A stretch of DNA of 64,000 bases from Blattamonas nauphoetae (taxonomy: Eukaryota > Preaxostyla > Oxymonadida): assembly GCA_033064195.1 (NCBI GenBank), contig JARBJD010000138.1, positions 119,286 through 183,285 of the forward strand, read 5' to 3'. The notes under the pieces are model-generated. The model had not been told where the DNA came from and did not search any database. It saw nothing but the letters and a program-made list of their open reading frames with translations. Numbering within the stretch: the stretch's first letter is position 1; the number at the start of each line of letters is the position of its first letter. Positions 52,963-62,212 of this stretch are shown piece by piece. Made by a program: the position numbers and the translations under genes.

Positions 52963-55900
52963 AGTACAATCTCAAACAGTATCAGATTTTAATTTCATTC
53001 AATTTATCAACTTATTAAACAGTGATTTGTCTTCAGTAAAAACCAACTGATGAATGATCTTCAATCTAGTGAGAAAAACGAAAAACAAAATTCCTTCCAC
53101 CTGCGCATTGAAAGAGACCACTGTGGGTTATTTCACCCTCAGCGGGTTATTTCACCACTATACATCGATTCTGAGTTCAACATCTGCTTCTTTCAATCAT
53201 TGTCGTTCCTCACCCTTCCTGAAGTGCCTGGGAAAAAGATATCAATCAACATGAGAAACGTTGAAGCAAAAAGATTGTTCGCAGAATCGAAGAATCTGAC
53301 CCACCTGAAGCCACATCAACTGACTGAACACTTGCGCAATTATCCTGGATTTGATATCGCTTGTGATTTGGAGAAAGAAATGATTAGACACAACATCACA
53401 GTTCACATTTATGAATATGATGAAGACAAGAAACGGTACTTCCTAAGTCAATCGTATGTCAACGAAATGATGATGCTCGTGTTCTTCCCATCCTGATGAT
53501 TCCACTTACAGCCACTCTCGTTCATGTGATGTTCATTGTTGATCCTGAGAAAATCACTGGATACAAACTCTGTCCTTACTGTCAGTCAAGAGGATTCCAA
53601 GTCAAGGATTCTCACTTCAAGACATACTACGAGAAGCATCTCAAAGAGTGCAAAGAACTTGATGGAAAACATGTGAAGAAGATCTCACTCGATAAGACGC
53701 CAAGACCATACGTTCCACATATTCTTAACAATAGAACTTATGAATTTCTGATGGCACACAAAGACGAGACGAATTCAAACCAACACAATACTACATCACT
53801 TACGATTTCGAAACAATGGAAGATCTCATTCTTGACAATCTTTTCTCTGATGACAACACACAGTTGATCTCACACTTGAAACCTCTCTCAGTTGCATCTG
53901 CAATCAAAACAAAATCAGGTGTTCAATCAATCTACTTTGATCTTCGAGATGGAAAAGACTTTGTGAAGCAATGGATCAGAGAACTTTTCAAATATGCAGA
54001 GACAGTACGGGATGACAACCTGTACGAGGATCCAGATATACCTTCACAAAATGAAGTCAGTGTGATTGGATTCAACAGCTCCAGATTCGACATCAATCTC
54101 ATCTTTCGTGATCTCGTTGACAAGGATTGGAAAGTGGTGAGCTTCCTTGGATCAACAACAAAGTACAAACAAGTTCTGATCAGACATGAGAAGACACAAC
54201 AGGTTCTTCGGTTCATTGACATGATGTCGTACACAGGACCAATGACTTTTGGACAATGCAGTCAAAGCCTTCGGAGGAAACACTACTCTTCAGAAATCAT
54301 TCTTTGCAAACGAATCATTTGACTCATCAGATTACAGTACAGTGTTGAGCAAACAAGAACCATTCTCCAAATATGAATTCTATTCGAGTCTGAACAACAG
54401 TGAAATGTCCGACCCAGATTACCAAATGTACCTTGATGATTGGAACAAACAAGGATTCAAAAACAGATGGGATTACCTCAAGTTCTACAACATCAGAGAC
54501 GTCGAATGTCTGATTGCACCATTGGATAATCTCATTGACTTGAACTTCCAATACAAAGTGGATATGTTGCACAATCTCTCATTGTCAGCCAATGCGTCAG
54601 CAATCAAGTATGCATGTGCCTACAAAGATTTTGATATCGATGATGATTTCAATGGAGTGGATCAATCTGGTGAAATAAAAATCACCAAGCAATACTGGAA
54701 GTACAAAGTTGCATCGTACATCTATCAAGACCAGAAAGCTCATCGCAGTACTGATAAAAATGTCACTGAAGCAGACTATGAGTGGTTCGTTCAACAGTGC
54801 AAGAGAGTGTGCTATATCTGCAAGAGTCACTTCTCACAAGCAGTGCGACCAACATTAGATAGAATCGACAATTCAAAAGGACATTCAAAGAGAACGTGAA
54901 GATCTGCTGTGACTACTGCAACACATACAAGTCAGACAAGGATGAACATCTCACTCGATTGAGAATTCAACTGAAGAAGTACTGCATCTGGAAATCACTT
55001 CCAATGACACTGACACACGAACAAACATATCACAAACTGAGAGCAGCAGTGACTGGTGGATTATCGAATGTTCAACATCGACAGAACATCAAAGACATGA
55101 CACCAATCAATCACTTCACATATGAAGACGGAAAAGTCAAATCAATAGATACAGAACACATAATGACTCATGTTTGTGGAGTTGATTTCAATTCACTTTA
55201 TCCAAGTGCTTTCTCATCAATCAAGAACAAGAACAATCCATACACGAATCACAGAATGTTCATGCCAGGACGATGCTTATTCACCGCAACAGGAGATAAA
55301 GAATGCCGTAAGATCATCGAAGACAAAAATCAGAAGACATTGTTCGTTGCAGAGTTGAAAGGACATATCGATGAAAAGTACATAAATGAGTTCATTAACT
55401 TCCCACCAATCTTCAGAAACATTGTGGTCAATACAACAGAAGAAAACATTGGAGAGAAGACTTATTCGTTGATGAAGAAACATGGATTGAAGACTGATGA
55501 CAAACAAAGAAAGCTGACCCAACTCTTGAGCACACACGATCAGTATATGTTCTTTTCGACATACTATCTGTGGTTCCTCATTGACTACTGCCACTTCATT
55601 ATTGATGACATAAAGAGTGTGATGGTCTTCTCGAGACACGCTGGATTTGAACCATTTGTGACTTCATTTATGAATGATCGAATAGAAGCAATGAAGGTTG
55701 GAAACAAGGGAAAAGAACAGTTCTGTAAGACCAACTTGAATGGAAGTTACGGATACGATGGAATGAACACTGAGAAGTACAACTCGATCACAATCTGCAA
55801 TGAGAAGAGAACATACTTGAAGCAAATGATGAAAGGATTTGTGGCAACAAGAGAGATCAATGAGGACAACTACATTGTGATCGAAGATCGAGAGAAAGCA

Positions 55901-56572
55901 TCATGCAAAACATGTCTGCAAGAAGCAGTATTCACACTCGACAATGCGAAGTTCTGGTATCTGAATTTCATCTACAATTTCATGTACAAGTGTCTAGATA
56001 TGAACAAGATTCACTTCTGTGAGGGAGATACTGACTCTGCATATTGGGCAATTAGTGGAGATCCAAGTGCTGGAATTCATCAACAATTTGAACATGTGAT
56101 TGCTGACAAAGAATACTATGATGCACACAAATATGAATGGTTTCCCAATCCTGAAAAGGAGTCGATGATGAGAAGAAACTGTTGGGATTAGCAATTGAGA
56201 AGGAAGGTGAACAGATGATCTGTCTTGCACCCAAGTGTTACTCTCTCGATGAGAAATGCAAAATCAAAGGAGTGTCTCTGAAGAAAACAAACATCACGAG
56301 TGACGATTATAAGAAGTGTCTTAATGGAGAGAAAACTGTGACTACAACACTGAACTTCACCGTAAAACGGTTCAAGCATCAGAATGATGCGTTCCAGACG
56401 AGAAGAATCGTGAGCGATGATGACACAAATGGATTTGAGATCGCCAAAATACAACAACAGAAACTCAGTCTCAGTGGAATTCATCTGAAGGCAATCGTAT
56501 TAGAAAATGAATCATGTCCCCCATTCATTCATGGACTGAAAGCAACTGATTATCAAATCGAATAAACACAAA

Positions 56573-56588
56573 CTTTATTTTTGAATAA
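56573..56588 (+). promoter_or_regulatory. Start-proximal AT motif, class 2
   Basis: CTTTATTTTTGAATAA immediately before the integrase ATG. Confidence 0.5.
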
Positions 56589-58568
56589 ATGAACACACGA
56601 CAGATTAATACTTTAGTGAATAGGTTACTGAATTGCACACAACACTCTCAAATCAAAATATTCAATGTTAAGTTCAATAGAGCCAACACTTTACCAGTAT
56701 ATGATGTCTATGATTCTAATGGAGAGTATGTAGCAAACGATGAGACATATTTTGAGGATTGGTTCAATGGAGGTCTCTCTCCAAAGTTAACTCTCTCAGT
56801 TGGAACAAAAGTAGTCTCACAATTTCTGATTGAATTCTTGGGAAAACGTGTCAGTGATGGGAGATGTGAAACGGCATACAAAAAGTATCGAGAATATCAT
56901 CGAAAGTACAATCAACAAGTGACACCAATTCTCTCACCAAGAGTTCGAAGCCCTGCAGAGGCTACACCAATACCCATTCCAGTGCAAAGACCAATAGCAG
57001 TAGAACCACCTGAATCTCCAATCATTCCTGGACTGAAGAGAAACCTAAAATCGATTGGTAATGAGTATGAATATCCAATGAAGGAGAGGAAGTTCGAAGA
57101 GGATGATGAGGATGATGATGATGATGATGAAGATGATGATGACATTATCCCAATTTCACAGATGCAGGATCCAATAGAGAGAAATCCCTTCTTCACACCA
57201 ACCGTGTTCAACTACCCAGTGAGGGAGATCAGACAGAATGAACCGACGACACAGCAAGTTCTCAATAAGTTGGTACGAATGAAAGGATTGTTTGATCATC
57301 AACAGAGAAACGATTCAGAAGATGAACAGATCAAAGCTGAGAACTCAATAATGAAAAATCAAAAGCAGATGGAACACTTTATTACATCACACATTCTGGA
57401 TGCAAATAAAATGAACAGAGACACATTCGTTCGAGCCTCGATAAACAGAAAGATTGCGAACGAAGATCTTGACTTCATTCTGACTCACACAAAACAAATC
57501 CCATTCGGAGGAAGATCATTTCAGGATTGGTATGAGGAATATGATCACAGATGGAGTGTAGCACATCCGAGGAAAATTCAGAGAGAAAAAGGAGGCGATG
57601 CAATGAGAATTGATCCTCCAATGATTCCAAAAACAACGGAAAAAATAGTGTATCCATTTCGATCAAAAATGCAGTTCATGTCGAAAGCAATTACAGGTGA
57701 TCCACAGAAGACATCAGACAGAAAGGTTCCACAGAATTGTGATCGACCATACTTCTCTCCCAAGTTCGGATCATGGGAAATTGATCTCGTTTTTATTCAA
57801 TCACCAACGTCGAAAACAGTACTTCAGATTTATCTCTTCGCAATTAACATCAACACTAAATACCTGGTCGTCATTCCTGTTCTGGATAAATCATGGAGCA
57901 AAGTCAAGACTGCAATCAACGATTTGATTAATCATCGTGGCGTTCATGTCAACAACATTCGTGGTGATGGAGAAGCTGCTTGGACAAGTGGAGAAGCATC
58001 AGAGTTTTTCAAGGATCAGAATGTCAGCACATATTTCACAAGTTCACCATTCACAAATCACAACAGAATTGTGGATCGAGTGATCAGAACAATCAGAGAT
58101 GGATTCCAAGACAATGCAACACAGATGGCAAATCATTCATTGATGAATCAGATGGTTGAATACTACAACATGACTCCACATCGAGCGTACTGGAACAAGT
58201 TCACTCCACAACAAGCACAAAACAATCGTGAAATCGAAGCACTGTATATCTCCAGTTGTGAAGAGCAATTGAAAAACATCCAAAGACAACAGACAACACA
58301 GATGTTATGGAAATACAAACCAGGAAACATTCTGTTGATTCATCTAGATTTGAACAAAACTGCTGCCAAGTTTCAGAAGAAGCGAAGGCAGTTTCAATTC
58401 GTGGGAAAATTCATCGAATACAAACACGGTAATGTGGTAGCTAAACTACTGAATGGTCTCACTTGTCTGTCAAAAGTTGTCTACGTTCCAATCCAACACA
58501 CAAAGTTCCATGCAGACTCTATTGACGACTTAACTCCAGAATTCATTGCTGAGTTCGGTCTACTCTAA
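56589..58568 (+). CDS. Polinton rve-family integrase
   Basis: 659 residues, looks whole. Integrates the element into host DNA. The N-terminal 300 residues include a Pro-rich linker, an acidic run coded by repeated GAT (57099-57142) and RKFEEDDEDD. The catalytic core lies at about residues 395-540: SWEIDLVFIQ with the first Asp, HVNNIRGDGEAAW with the second, and TSSPFTNHNRIVDRVIRTIR, the usual third block. The C-terminal part (MLWKYKPGNILLIHLDLNKT, then VGKFIEYKHGNVVAKLL) matches an SH3/chromodomain-like tail. It follows the polymerase gene by 23 bp and carries the class 2 motif. Confidence 0.85.
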   Translation: MNTRQINTLVNRLLNCTQHSQIKIFNVKFNRANTLPVYDVYDSNGEYVANDETYFEDWFNGGLSPKLTLSVGTKVVSQFLIEFLGKRVSDGRCETAYKKYREYHRKYNQQVTPILSPRVRSPAEATPIPIPVQRPIAVEPPESPIIPGLKRNLKSIGNEYEYPMKERKFEEDDEDDDDDDEDDDDIIPISQMQDPIERNPFFTPTVFNYPVREIRQNEPTTQQVLNKLVRMKGLFDHQQRNDSEDEQIKAENSIMKNQKQMEHFITSHILDANKMNRDTFVRASINRKIANEDLDFILTHTKQIPFGGRSFQDWYEEYDHRWSVAHPRKIQREKGGDAMRIDPPMIPKTTEKIVYPFRSKMQFMSKAITGDPQKTSDRKVPQNCDRPYFSPKFGSWEIDLVFIQSPTSKTVLQIYLFAININTKYLVVIPVLDKSWSKVKTAINDLINHRGVHVNNIRGDGEAAWTSGEASEFFKDQNVSTYFTSSPFTNHNRIVDRVIRTIRDGFQDNATQMANHSLMNQMVEYYNMTPHRAYWNKFTPQQAQNNREIEALYISSCEEQLKNIQRQQTTQMLWKYKPGNILLIHLDLNKTAAKFQKKRRQFQFVGKFIEYKHGNVVAKLLNGLTCLSKVVYVPIQHTKFHADSIDDLTPEFIAEFGLL

Positions 58569-58621
58569 CCTCAGAACTTCGTTCGCTTCAATTTAATCGA
58601 ATATCAAAAATGTTTCAGAAA

Positions 58622-58637
58622 TTTTTATTTCACTTAA
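58622..58637 (+). promoter_or_regulatory. Start-proximal AT motif, class 2
   Basis: TTTTTATTTCACTTAA abutting the ATG at 58638. Confidence 0.5.
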
Positions 58638-58964
58638 ATGTCATCACTGAAAATATTAGAACCGTTTGATCCTGAGCAGAAAGAGTTCACAAACGTCCAC
58701 GACTTTCAGAGATACTTGGAGAAGAATAGAAAAGAACTTAATGAGTACACAACACAGAAACTGAATAGGATGATTCAAATCGATGGATACAGAATAACAA
58801 AAATAAGAGGTGAGATAGCACTGAGGAAACGATATGTTGATGCTTCCACTCCTCCAAATTCACTATCGATTGATCAGAGATTATCAGACATCGAAGAATC
58901 AATTCGAGCGCTGACTGACTCAATTGGAAACCTTATTCAAGAATTATCGGACAGTCCGGTTTAA
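58638..58964 (+). CDS. Small Polinton protein of unknown function
   Basis: 108 residues, charged and helical-looking, with a heptad-like C-terminus (IDQRLSDIEESIRALTDSIG) that should form a short coiled coil. The gene ends 21 bp inside the 3' end of the opposite-strand ATPase gene. No family is recognised. Coiled-coil proteins of this size occur in Polintons as possible structural or fibre parts, but that is a guess. Confidence 0.6.
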   Translation: MSSLKILEPFDPEQKEFTNVHDFQRYLEKNRKELNEYTTQKLNRMIQIDGYRITKIRGEIALRKRYVDASTPPNSLSIDQRLSDIEESIRALTDSIGNLIQELSDSPV

Positions 58965-59789
58965 CCCTTCTTTGTTGATCTCATTCAGTGCAACTCCATC
59001 TGTGTTGTATCGAAGAATGATTGCTTCACACTTTTGTTTTCGTTGGTAGACATTCCAGAACTGTCGAATATCTATTGGTGAGTTCAACTGAGGATAGACT
59101 CGACTGATTCGTTCTTTGTTGAATCCTCCAAAGACCCACATTGAATCAATGTTTGACTTCATATCTGCTGACAAACTAAAGAGCTCATGCATCGTCAGAA
59201 AGAAAGTGAACTTCGGTTGTCGATTCTCCAATAATAAGTCCATCATTGTCATTCTATTTTTGGATGTTCTACGTTCCCCAAGGATTCTACGACAGTCATC
59301 AAGAAGGATAATCGTTTGGAGATTCTTCACTGAGAAGTCATCAATGTAAAGTGCGTCAAAGAGATCATCTCTACATTCATCGGTGATTTTAATCTGCCAT
59401 TGATTCTCAATTATTTCTTCATAAGCAGCTTTCGATTCAGAGAGTTCCAACAGAAATGGAAGTGCATCATCATATTTGACTTTCACAAAAGGAACGTTCA
59501 GTATTGGTTTGAATTTGTCGAAGGTTGGATCAATGTTCTTATCAGTGACGAAGACAAACAAGTGAAACAGTTCATTCCGAACCTGAACATTCTGTAACTT
59601 GGCAACTTCCCGAAGAGCATTGAATGTTTTCCCACTTCCTCTATTTCCAACAAGGACATTAACACTATTGCGATTGAAATTCAAGTCTGGATGTATTTGT
59701 GATTGCACTTCATGAGAAACATTCCTATTTGATGCTTCACTCAATTTAGCATTCACGTATGCTGTTAATGATTGATTCGATTTCTTCAT
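58944..59789 (-). CDS. Polinton genome-packaging ATPase
   Basis: 281 residues from ATG 59789 (MKKSNQSLTAYV); the frame extends upstream but that part overlaps the divergent gene and lacks support. A Walker A motif (VLVGNRGSGKTFNALREV) is at about residue 47 and Walker B (TIILLDDCRRILGE) at about 160, followed by FFLTMHELFSLSADMKSN, a sensor-like segment. This is the A32/FtsK-like ATPase that packages DNA into capsids in Polintons and related viruses. It is the only visible Polinton gene on the minus strand and diverges from the gene at 59852 with 62 bp between starts. It looks whole. Confidence 0.8.
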   Translation of the reverse strand: MKKSNQSLTAYVNAKLSEASNRNVSHEVQSQIHPDLNFNRNSVNVLVGNRGSGKTFNALREVAKLQNVQVRNELFHLFVFVTDKNIDPTFDKFKPILNVPFVKVKYDDALPFLLELSESKAAYEEIIENQWQIKITDECRDDLFDALYIDDFSVKNLQTIILLDDCRRILGERRTSKNRMTMMDLLLENRQPKFTFFLTMHELFSLSADMKSNIDSMWVFGGFNKERISRVYPQLNSPIDIRQFWNVYQRKQKCEAIILRYNTDGVALNEINKEGLNRTVR

Positions 59790-59823
59790 TTGTGATTTAA
59801 CTCTAATTAAAATATACTTTTGG

Positions 59824-59851
59824 TTTTTTTTATTTTGTATGAAAACAAACA
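59824..59851 (+). promoter_or_regulatory. Start-proximal AT motif, class 2
   Basis: TTTTTTTATTTTGTATG, 12 nt before the ATG at 59852; the spacer is longer than in the other class 2 sites. Confidence 0.4.
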
Positions 59852-60814
59852 ATGTCACAAAAGATAGTGTACGTTCAACCACAAAGAAAAGCACAAGCGA
59901 AGAAACCAAGAATGAGATACGCAGCAGAGACTCAAGCAGCATTGAAACGAATCTATGCCGACGATGATATTCAAACCAGACGCAATGATTCTCTGTGTAG
60001 TCTTCCATCAGCTCGTGAGTATATTACGAGAACTGGACGAAATTGGACTGCGAAAGTAGAACAATATGGACAAGTTCCTGATGTGATGGTCTACGATAAT
60101 GATACTGGAGATCTGATTGCAGTCAATGGTGCCATGCTAACTCCATACAACAGTAGACCAGTCAAAGAGACATACTATGCAATGAATCCAACACCAGATA
60201 TGCGAAGACAGAAACCATACACATCATTCAATCAAGAGAATGGAAGGAGAATCAAAGCTGTTCATCGGAATTTCCTCAAAAATGGAACATACGATTTGCC
60301 AACCAATTATCGAGACATCAGCTATGAAGAGATGAAGACCAAACGATCTCAACAACCATATGCAATAATGAAGAGAGCTGTTGGTGAACACATGACAGAC
60401 ACATTGGGAATAACTCGTGCAAATCGAAGCAATCCAGCTGATCCCAGCAAGAATGTGTTAGACAATATGGTGTTCAATTCAATTCAATCACAGATTGCAT
60501 CACTGATGTGGGATCAATGGCTTCATGATCATGTTCAGGACTACAATCCCAGTATGAAACAAAAGAAAGCCTTCAAAGATCAGATTTATCCAGTGTTTCT
60601 CCAAATGATCACTCAAGATACAACGTATTTATCGGAATACTGTACTCGCTATTCAACTCACATATCAACAGAAGTTAATAAACTGAAAGCCAAAGCATTC
60701 AAAACAGTCACAGATGATAATATCGATCAATACCAATCTGAAATGCCTGGGTATTATCGATTTGCACAGTTGGACAGTTCTGGAATGGGAGCTATTGATC
60801 GAGCAGAAATGTGA
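59852..60814 (+). CDS. Polinton protein, 320 residues, unrecognised
   Basis: Basic N-terminus (QPQRKAQAKKPRMRY), then mixed sequence with GRNWTAKVEQYGQVPDVMVY and a helical second half (MWDQWLHDHVQDYNPSMKQ). It lies between the ATPase and the capsid cluster, where Polintons often keep the minor capsid protein and other virion genes, but I see no jelly-roll pattern I could name. It looks whole. The basic start would suit a DNA-binding or core protein. Confidence 0.6.
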   Translation: MSQKIVYVQPQRKAQAKKPRMRYAAETQAALKRIYADDDIQTRRNDSLCSLPSAREYITRTGRNWTAKVEQYGQVPDVMVYDNDTGDLIAVNGAMLTPYNSRPVKETYYAMNPTPDMRRQKPYTSFNQENGRRIKAVHRNFLKNGTYDLPTNYRDISYEEMKTKRSQQPYAIMKRAVGEHMTDTLGITRANRSNPADPSKNVLDNMVFNSIQSQIASLMWDQWLHDHVQDYNPSMKQKKAFKDQIYPVFLQMITQDTTYLSEYCTRYSTHISTEVNKLKAKAFKTVTDDNIDQYQSEMPGYYRFAQLDSSGMGAIDRAEM

Positions 60815-60835
60815 ATTTAAAAACATTGATATATA

Positions 60836-60857
60836 TTTTTTATTTTTATAGAAAGTG
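60836..60857 (+). promoter_or_regulatory. Start-proximal AT motif, class 2
   Basis: TTTTTTATTTTTATAG, 6 nt before the ATG at 60858. Confidence 0.5.
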
Positions 60858-61442
60858 ATGCAACCAATTCTAAGTTGTCAATTTACAAAACACACAAGTT
60901 CTTCTTCAGTACCAACATCAATCACCAACAATGTCATCATCGATAATAAAGGATCCAATTCTGGAAGATCGAGACTCGAAGATCGTAATGACCAGAGCGC
61001 AAATGTGGAGCTTGAAAATGAACGAGGTGCTTATGATCCACCACTCGAGACATATCCATCAGCCCCCATTCAAAGCCGTTCTATACCACTTAGGGAGTAC
61101 ACTTCCAACATTTCAGCATTCAAAGATCAACTATTGCTAGTTTACAAGAATGCATTCGCGTGTGAAAAGAAACTACTGAATAATCTCATTGAACCTTCGA
61201 AGAAACTGATCACAAACCAAAGTGATTTATGTGCACTGATTGCGACTCTCACTGGAATCAATGATGTGGTGATCGAACTGGATGACCTGTCTGACAAGTG
61301 CTTATGTCTGAATAAACTCCCAGTGTTTAGAACCATTTTCAAGATCCTCGTTGGTGGAAAAGATATGAGTATTGCCTACAATGAAGCATACAACACTATT
61401 CTCAACTATGGCATTTCTCTGACGAAAGCGATACCCCGTTAG
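60858..61442 (+). CDS. Polinton protein, 194 residues, unrecognised
   Basis: Polar N-terminal 70 residues (SSSVPTSITNNVIIDNKGSN, then RSRLEDRNDQSAN), followed by a helical, Leu-rich domain (ACEKKLLNNLIEPSKKLIT, SDLCALIATLTGINDVVIEL) with three Cys residues in DDLSDKCLCLNKL. It sits in the structural gene cluster. I recognise no family. The ATG at 60858 follows the motif best; a GTG at 60855 is in frame. Confidence 0.55.
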   Translation: MQPILSCQFTKHTSSSSVPTSITNNVIIDNKGSNSGRSRLEDRNDQSANVELENERGAYDPPLETYPSAPIQSRSIPLREYTSNISAFKDQLLLVYKNAFACEKKLLNNLIEPSKKLITNQSDLCALIATLTGINDVVIELDDLSDKCLCLNKLPVFRTIFKILVGGKDMSIAYNEAYNTILNYGISLTKAIPR

Positions 61443-61495
61443 GGCAGATATCTCTTCTGAGATTTTTTCCCCGCTAAAATTATAAATGAATTGTA

Positions 61496-61513
61496 TTTTT
61501 TATTTTTCTATAA
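61496..61513 (+). promoter_or_regulatory. Start-proximal AT motif, class 2
   Basis: TTTTTTATTTTTCTATAA abutting the ATG at 61514. Confidence 0.55.
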
Positions 61514-61822
61514 ATGGCACCAGGAAGTTTCAACAAACTCAAAAATATCGGCAAGCAATTCTTTCAATTCATCAAACCTCTAGCTCCAACAGTACTTCAA
61601 GTTGGTGGTGGATTGCTCTCTCAAACGAACAGTAAATTTGGACAAACAGCAGGTGGAATCCTCAATGGATTTGGTGGAATGATGGACGTTTATCAGCAAA
61701 ATAAGGCGATCAATCGTCAACAAAAACCGCAGATGATTGAGTACGAACCTCCACGAAATGGACGATACTCCAATGATGATATGCCACTCTCGTCAAATTC
61801 CAAAATTCAATTCAAAGGATAA
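61514..61822 (+). CDS. Small Gly-rich Polinton protein beginning MAPG
   Basis: 102 residues. A basic amphipathic start (MAPGSFNKLKNIGKQFFQFI) leads to a Gly-rich hydrophobic middle (VLQVGGGLLSQTNSKFGQTA, GGILNGFGGMM) and a polar tail. Together with the next gene, which also starts MAPG, it resembles small virion peptides that act on membranes, such as the amphipathic part of adenovirus protein VI. That link is by character only, not by sequence match. Confidence 0.6.
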   Translation: MAPGSFNKLKNIGKQFFQFIKPLAPTVLQVGGGLLSQTNSKFGQTAGGILNGFGGMMDVYQQNKAINRQQKPQMIEYEPPRNGRYSNDDMPLSSNSKIQFKG

Positions 61823-61843
61823 ACATTCACTAGTATTCAAATA

Positions 61844-61859
61844 TTTTTATTTTCCTAAA
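61844..61859 (+). promoter_or_regulatory. Start-proximal AT motif, class 2
   Basis: ATTTTTATTTTCCTAA immediately before the ATG at 61860. Confidence 0.55.
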
Positions 61860-61991
61860 ATGGCACCAGGTTGGTTATCCAAATTAGCAGCAGTTGGTAA
61901 AAACATACTCAGAGTGGGAGCTCCATTTCTGAATCTCATCCCCTTTGTTGGACCACTGATTTCTAAGATTGCACAGACAGGGTGGAGATGA
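61860..61991 (+). CDS. 43-residue amphipathic Polinton peptide beginning MAPG
   Basis: Reads MAPGWLSKLAAVGKN, then hydrophobic VGAPFLNLIPFVGPLISKI and a short tail. Too short for most gene finders but backed by its own class 2 start motif and by the shared MAPG start with the gene 38 bp upstream. The pattern of a Lys-bearing amphipathic helix plus a hydrophobic segment suits membrane insertion. Confidence 0.55.
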   Translation: MAPGWLSKLAAVGKNILRVGAPFLNLIPFVGPLISKIAQTGWR

Positions 61992-62188
61992 TACCAGATG
62001 TGAAATCGGATCAGCAACTCCATGCAGAAAAGATGGCACAATACGAGCAAGCAATGAATGAAGGAAACACATCAGTTGCGAACAAACTCAGAGGAGAAAT
62101 ACTGAGGACTAGAAGAAAGCTGAAGCCAGAGCCAAAGAAGCAAAGAAACTCGCTAAGAACTGAACTTTCAGGAAAGGGAAGAGCATAA
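61988..62188 (+). CDS. Small basic Polinton reading frame
   Basis: 66 codons overlapping the stop of the previous gene by ATGA. The product is helical and basic at the end (RGEILRTRRKLKPEPKKQRN). It has no motif of its own. It may be a coupled gene or the remaining part of its neighbour; no function can be given. Confidence 0.35.
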   Translation: MIPDVKSDQQLHAEKMAQYEQAMNEGNTSVANKLRGEILRTRRKLKPEPKKQRNSLRTELSGKGRA

Positions 62189-62195
62189 AATACAG

Positions 62196-62212
62196 TTTTT
62201 ATTTTTGATAAA
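62196..62212 (+). promoter_or_regulatory. Start-proximal AT motif, class 2
   Basis: TTTTTATTTTTGATAAA directly before the capsid-gene ATG at 62213. Confidence 0.55.

Larger units (their letters stand above)
51142..53160 (+). mobile_element. Pogo-like DNA transposon nested in the Polinton
   Basis: 2,019 bp. TA is present on each side (51140-51141 and 53161-53162). The ends are inverted for about 35 bp with a few mismatches; left TAGTCCTAAAATAACCCGCG and, complemented, right TAGTGGTGAAATAACCCGCT, each followed by GGGTGAAATAACC. Its ends differ from those of the element at 22007-23642, so it is a different family of the same superfamily. It must be younger than the Polinton insertion. Confidence 0.85.
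50156..56565 (+). pseudogene. Polinton DNA polymerase B, broken and carrying a transposon
   Basis: Protein-primed type polymerases of this group copy the element. Visible landmarks in order: a long N-terminal region with the charged helical part from 50156, exonuclease-like signatures (IGFNSSRFDINLI), a Cys-pair region with LDRIDNSKGH that looks like an HNH-type zinc motif, then polymerase motifs DFNSLYPSAF (A), KTNLNGSYGYDG (B) and EGDTDSAYW (C), and a C-terminal thumb-like part. The total span, less the 2-kb transposon, fits the usual length of Polinton polymerases. The gene is broken, with about half a dozen disruptions besides the transposon at 51142-53160. Confidence 0.85.

Noticed and set aside
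57099-57142. GAT-repeat tract as a microsatellite of special interest
   Set aside because: It codes for an acidic linker in the integrase, and such runs are common there.
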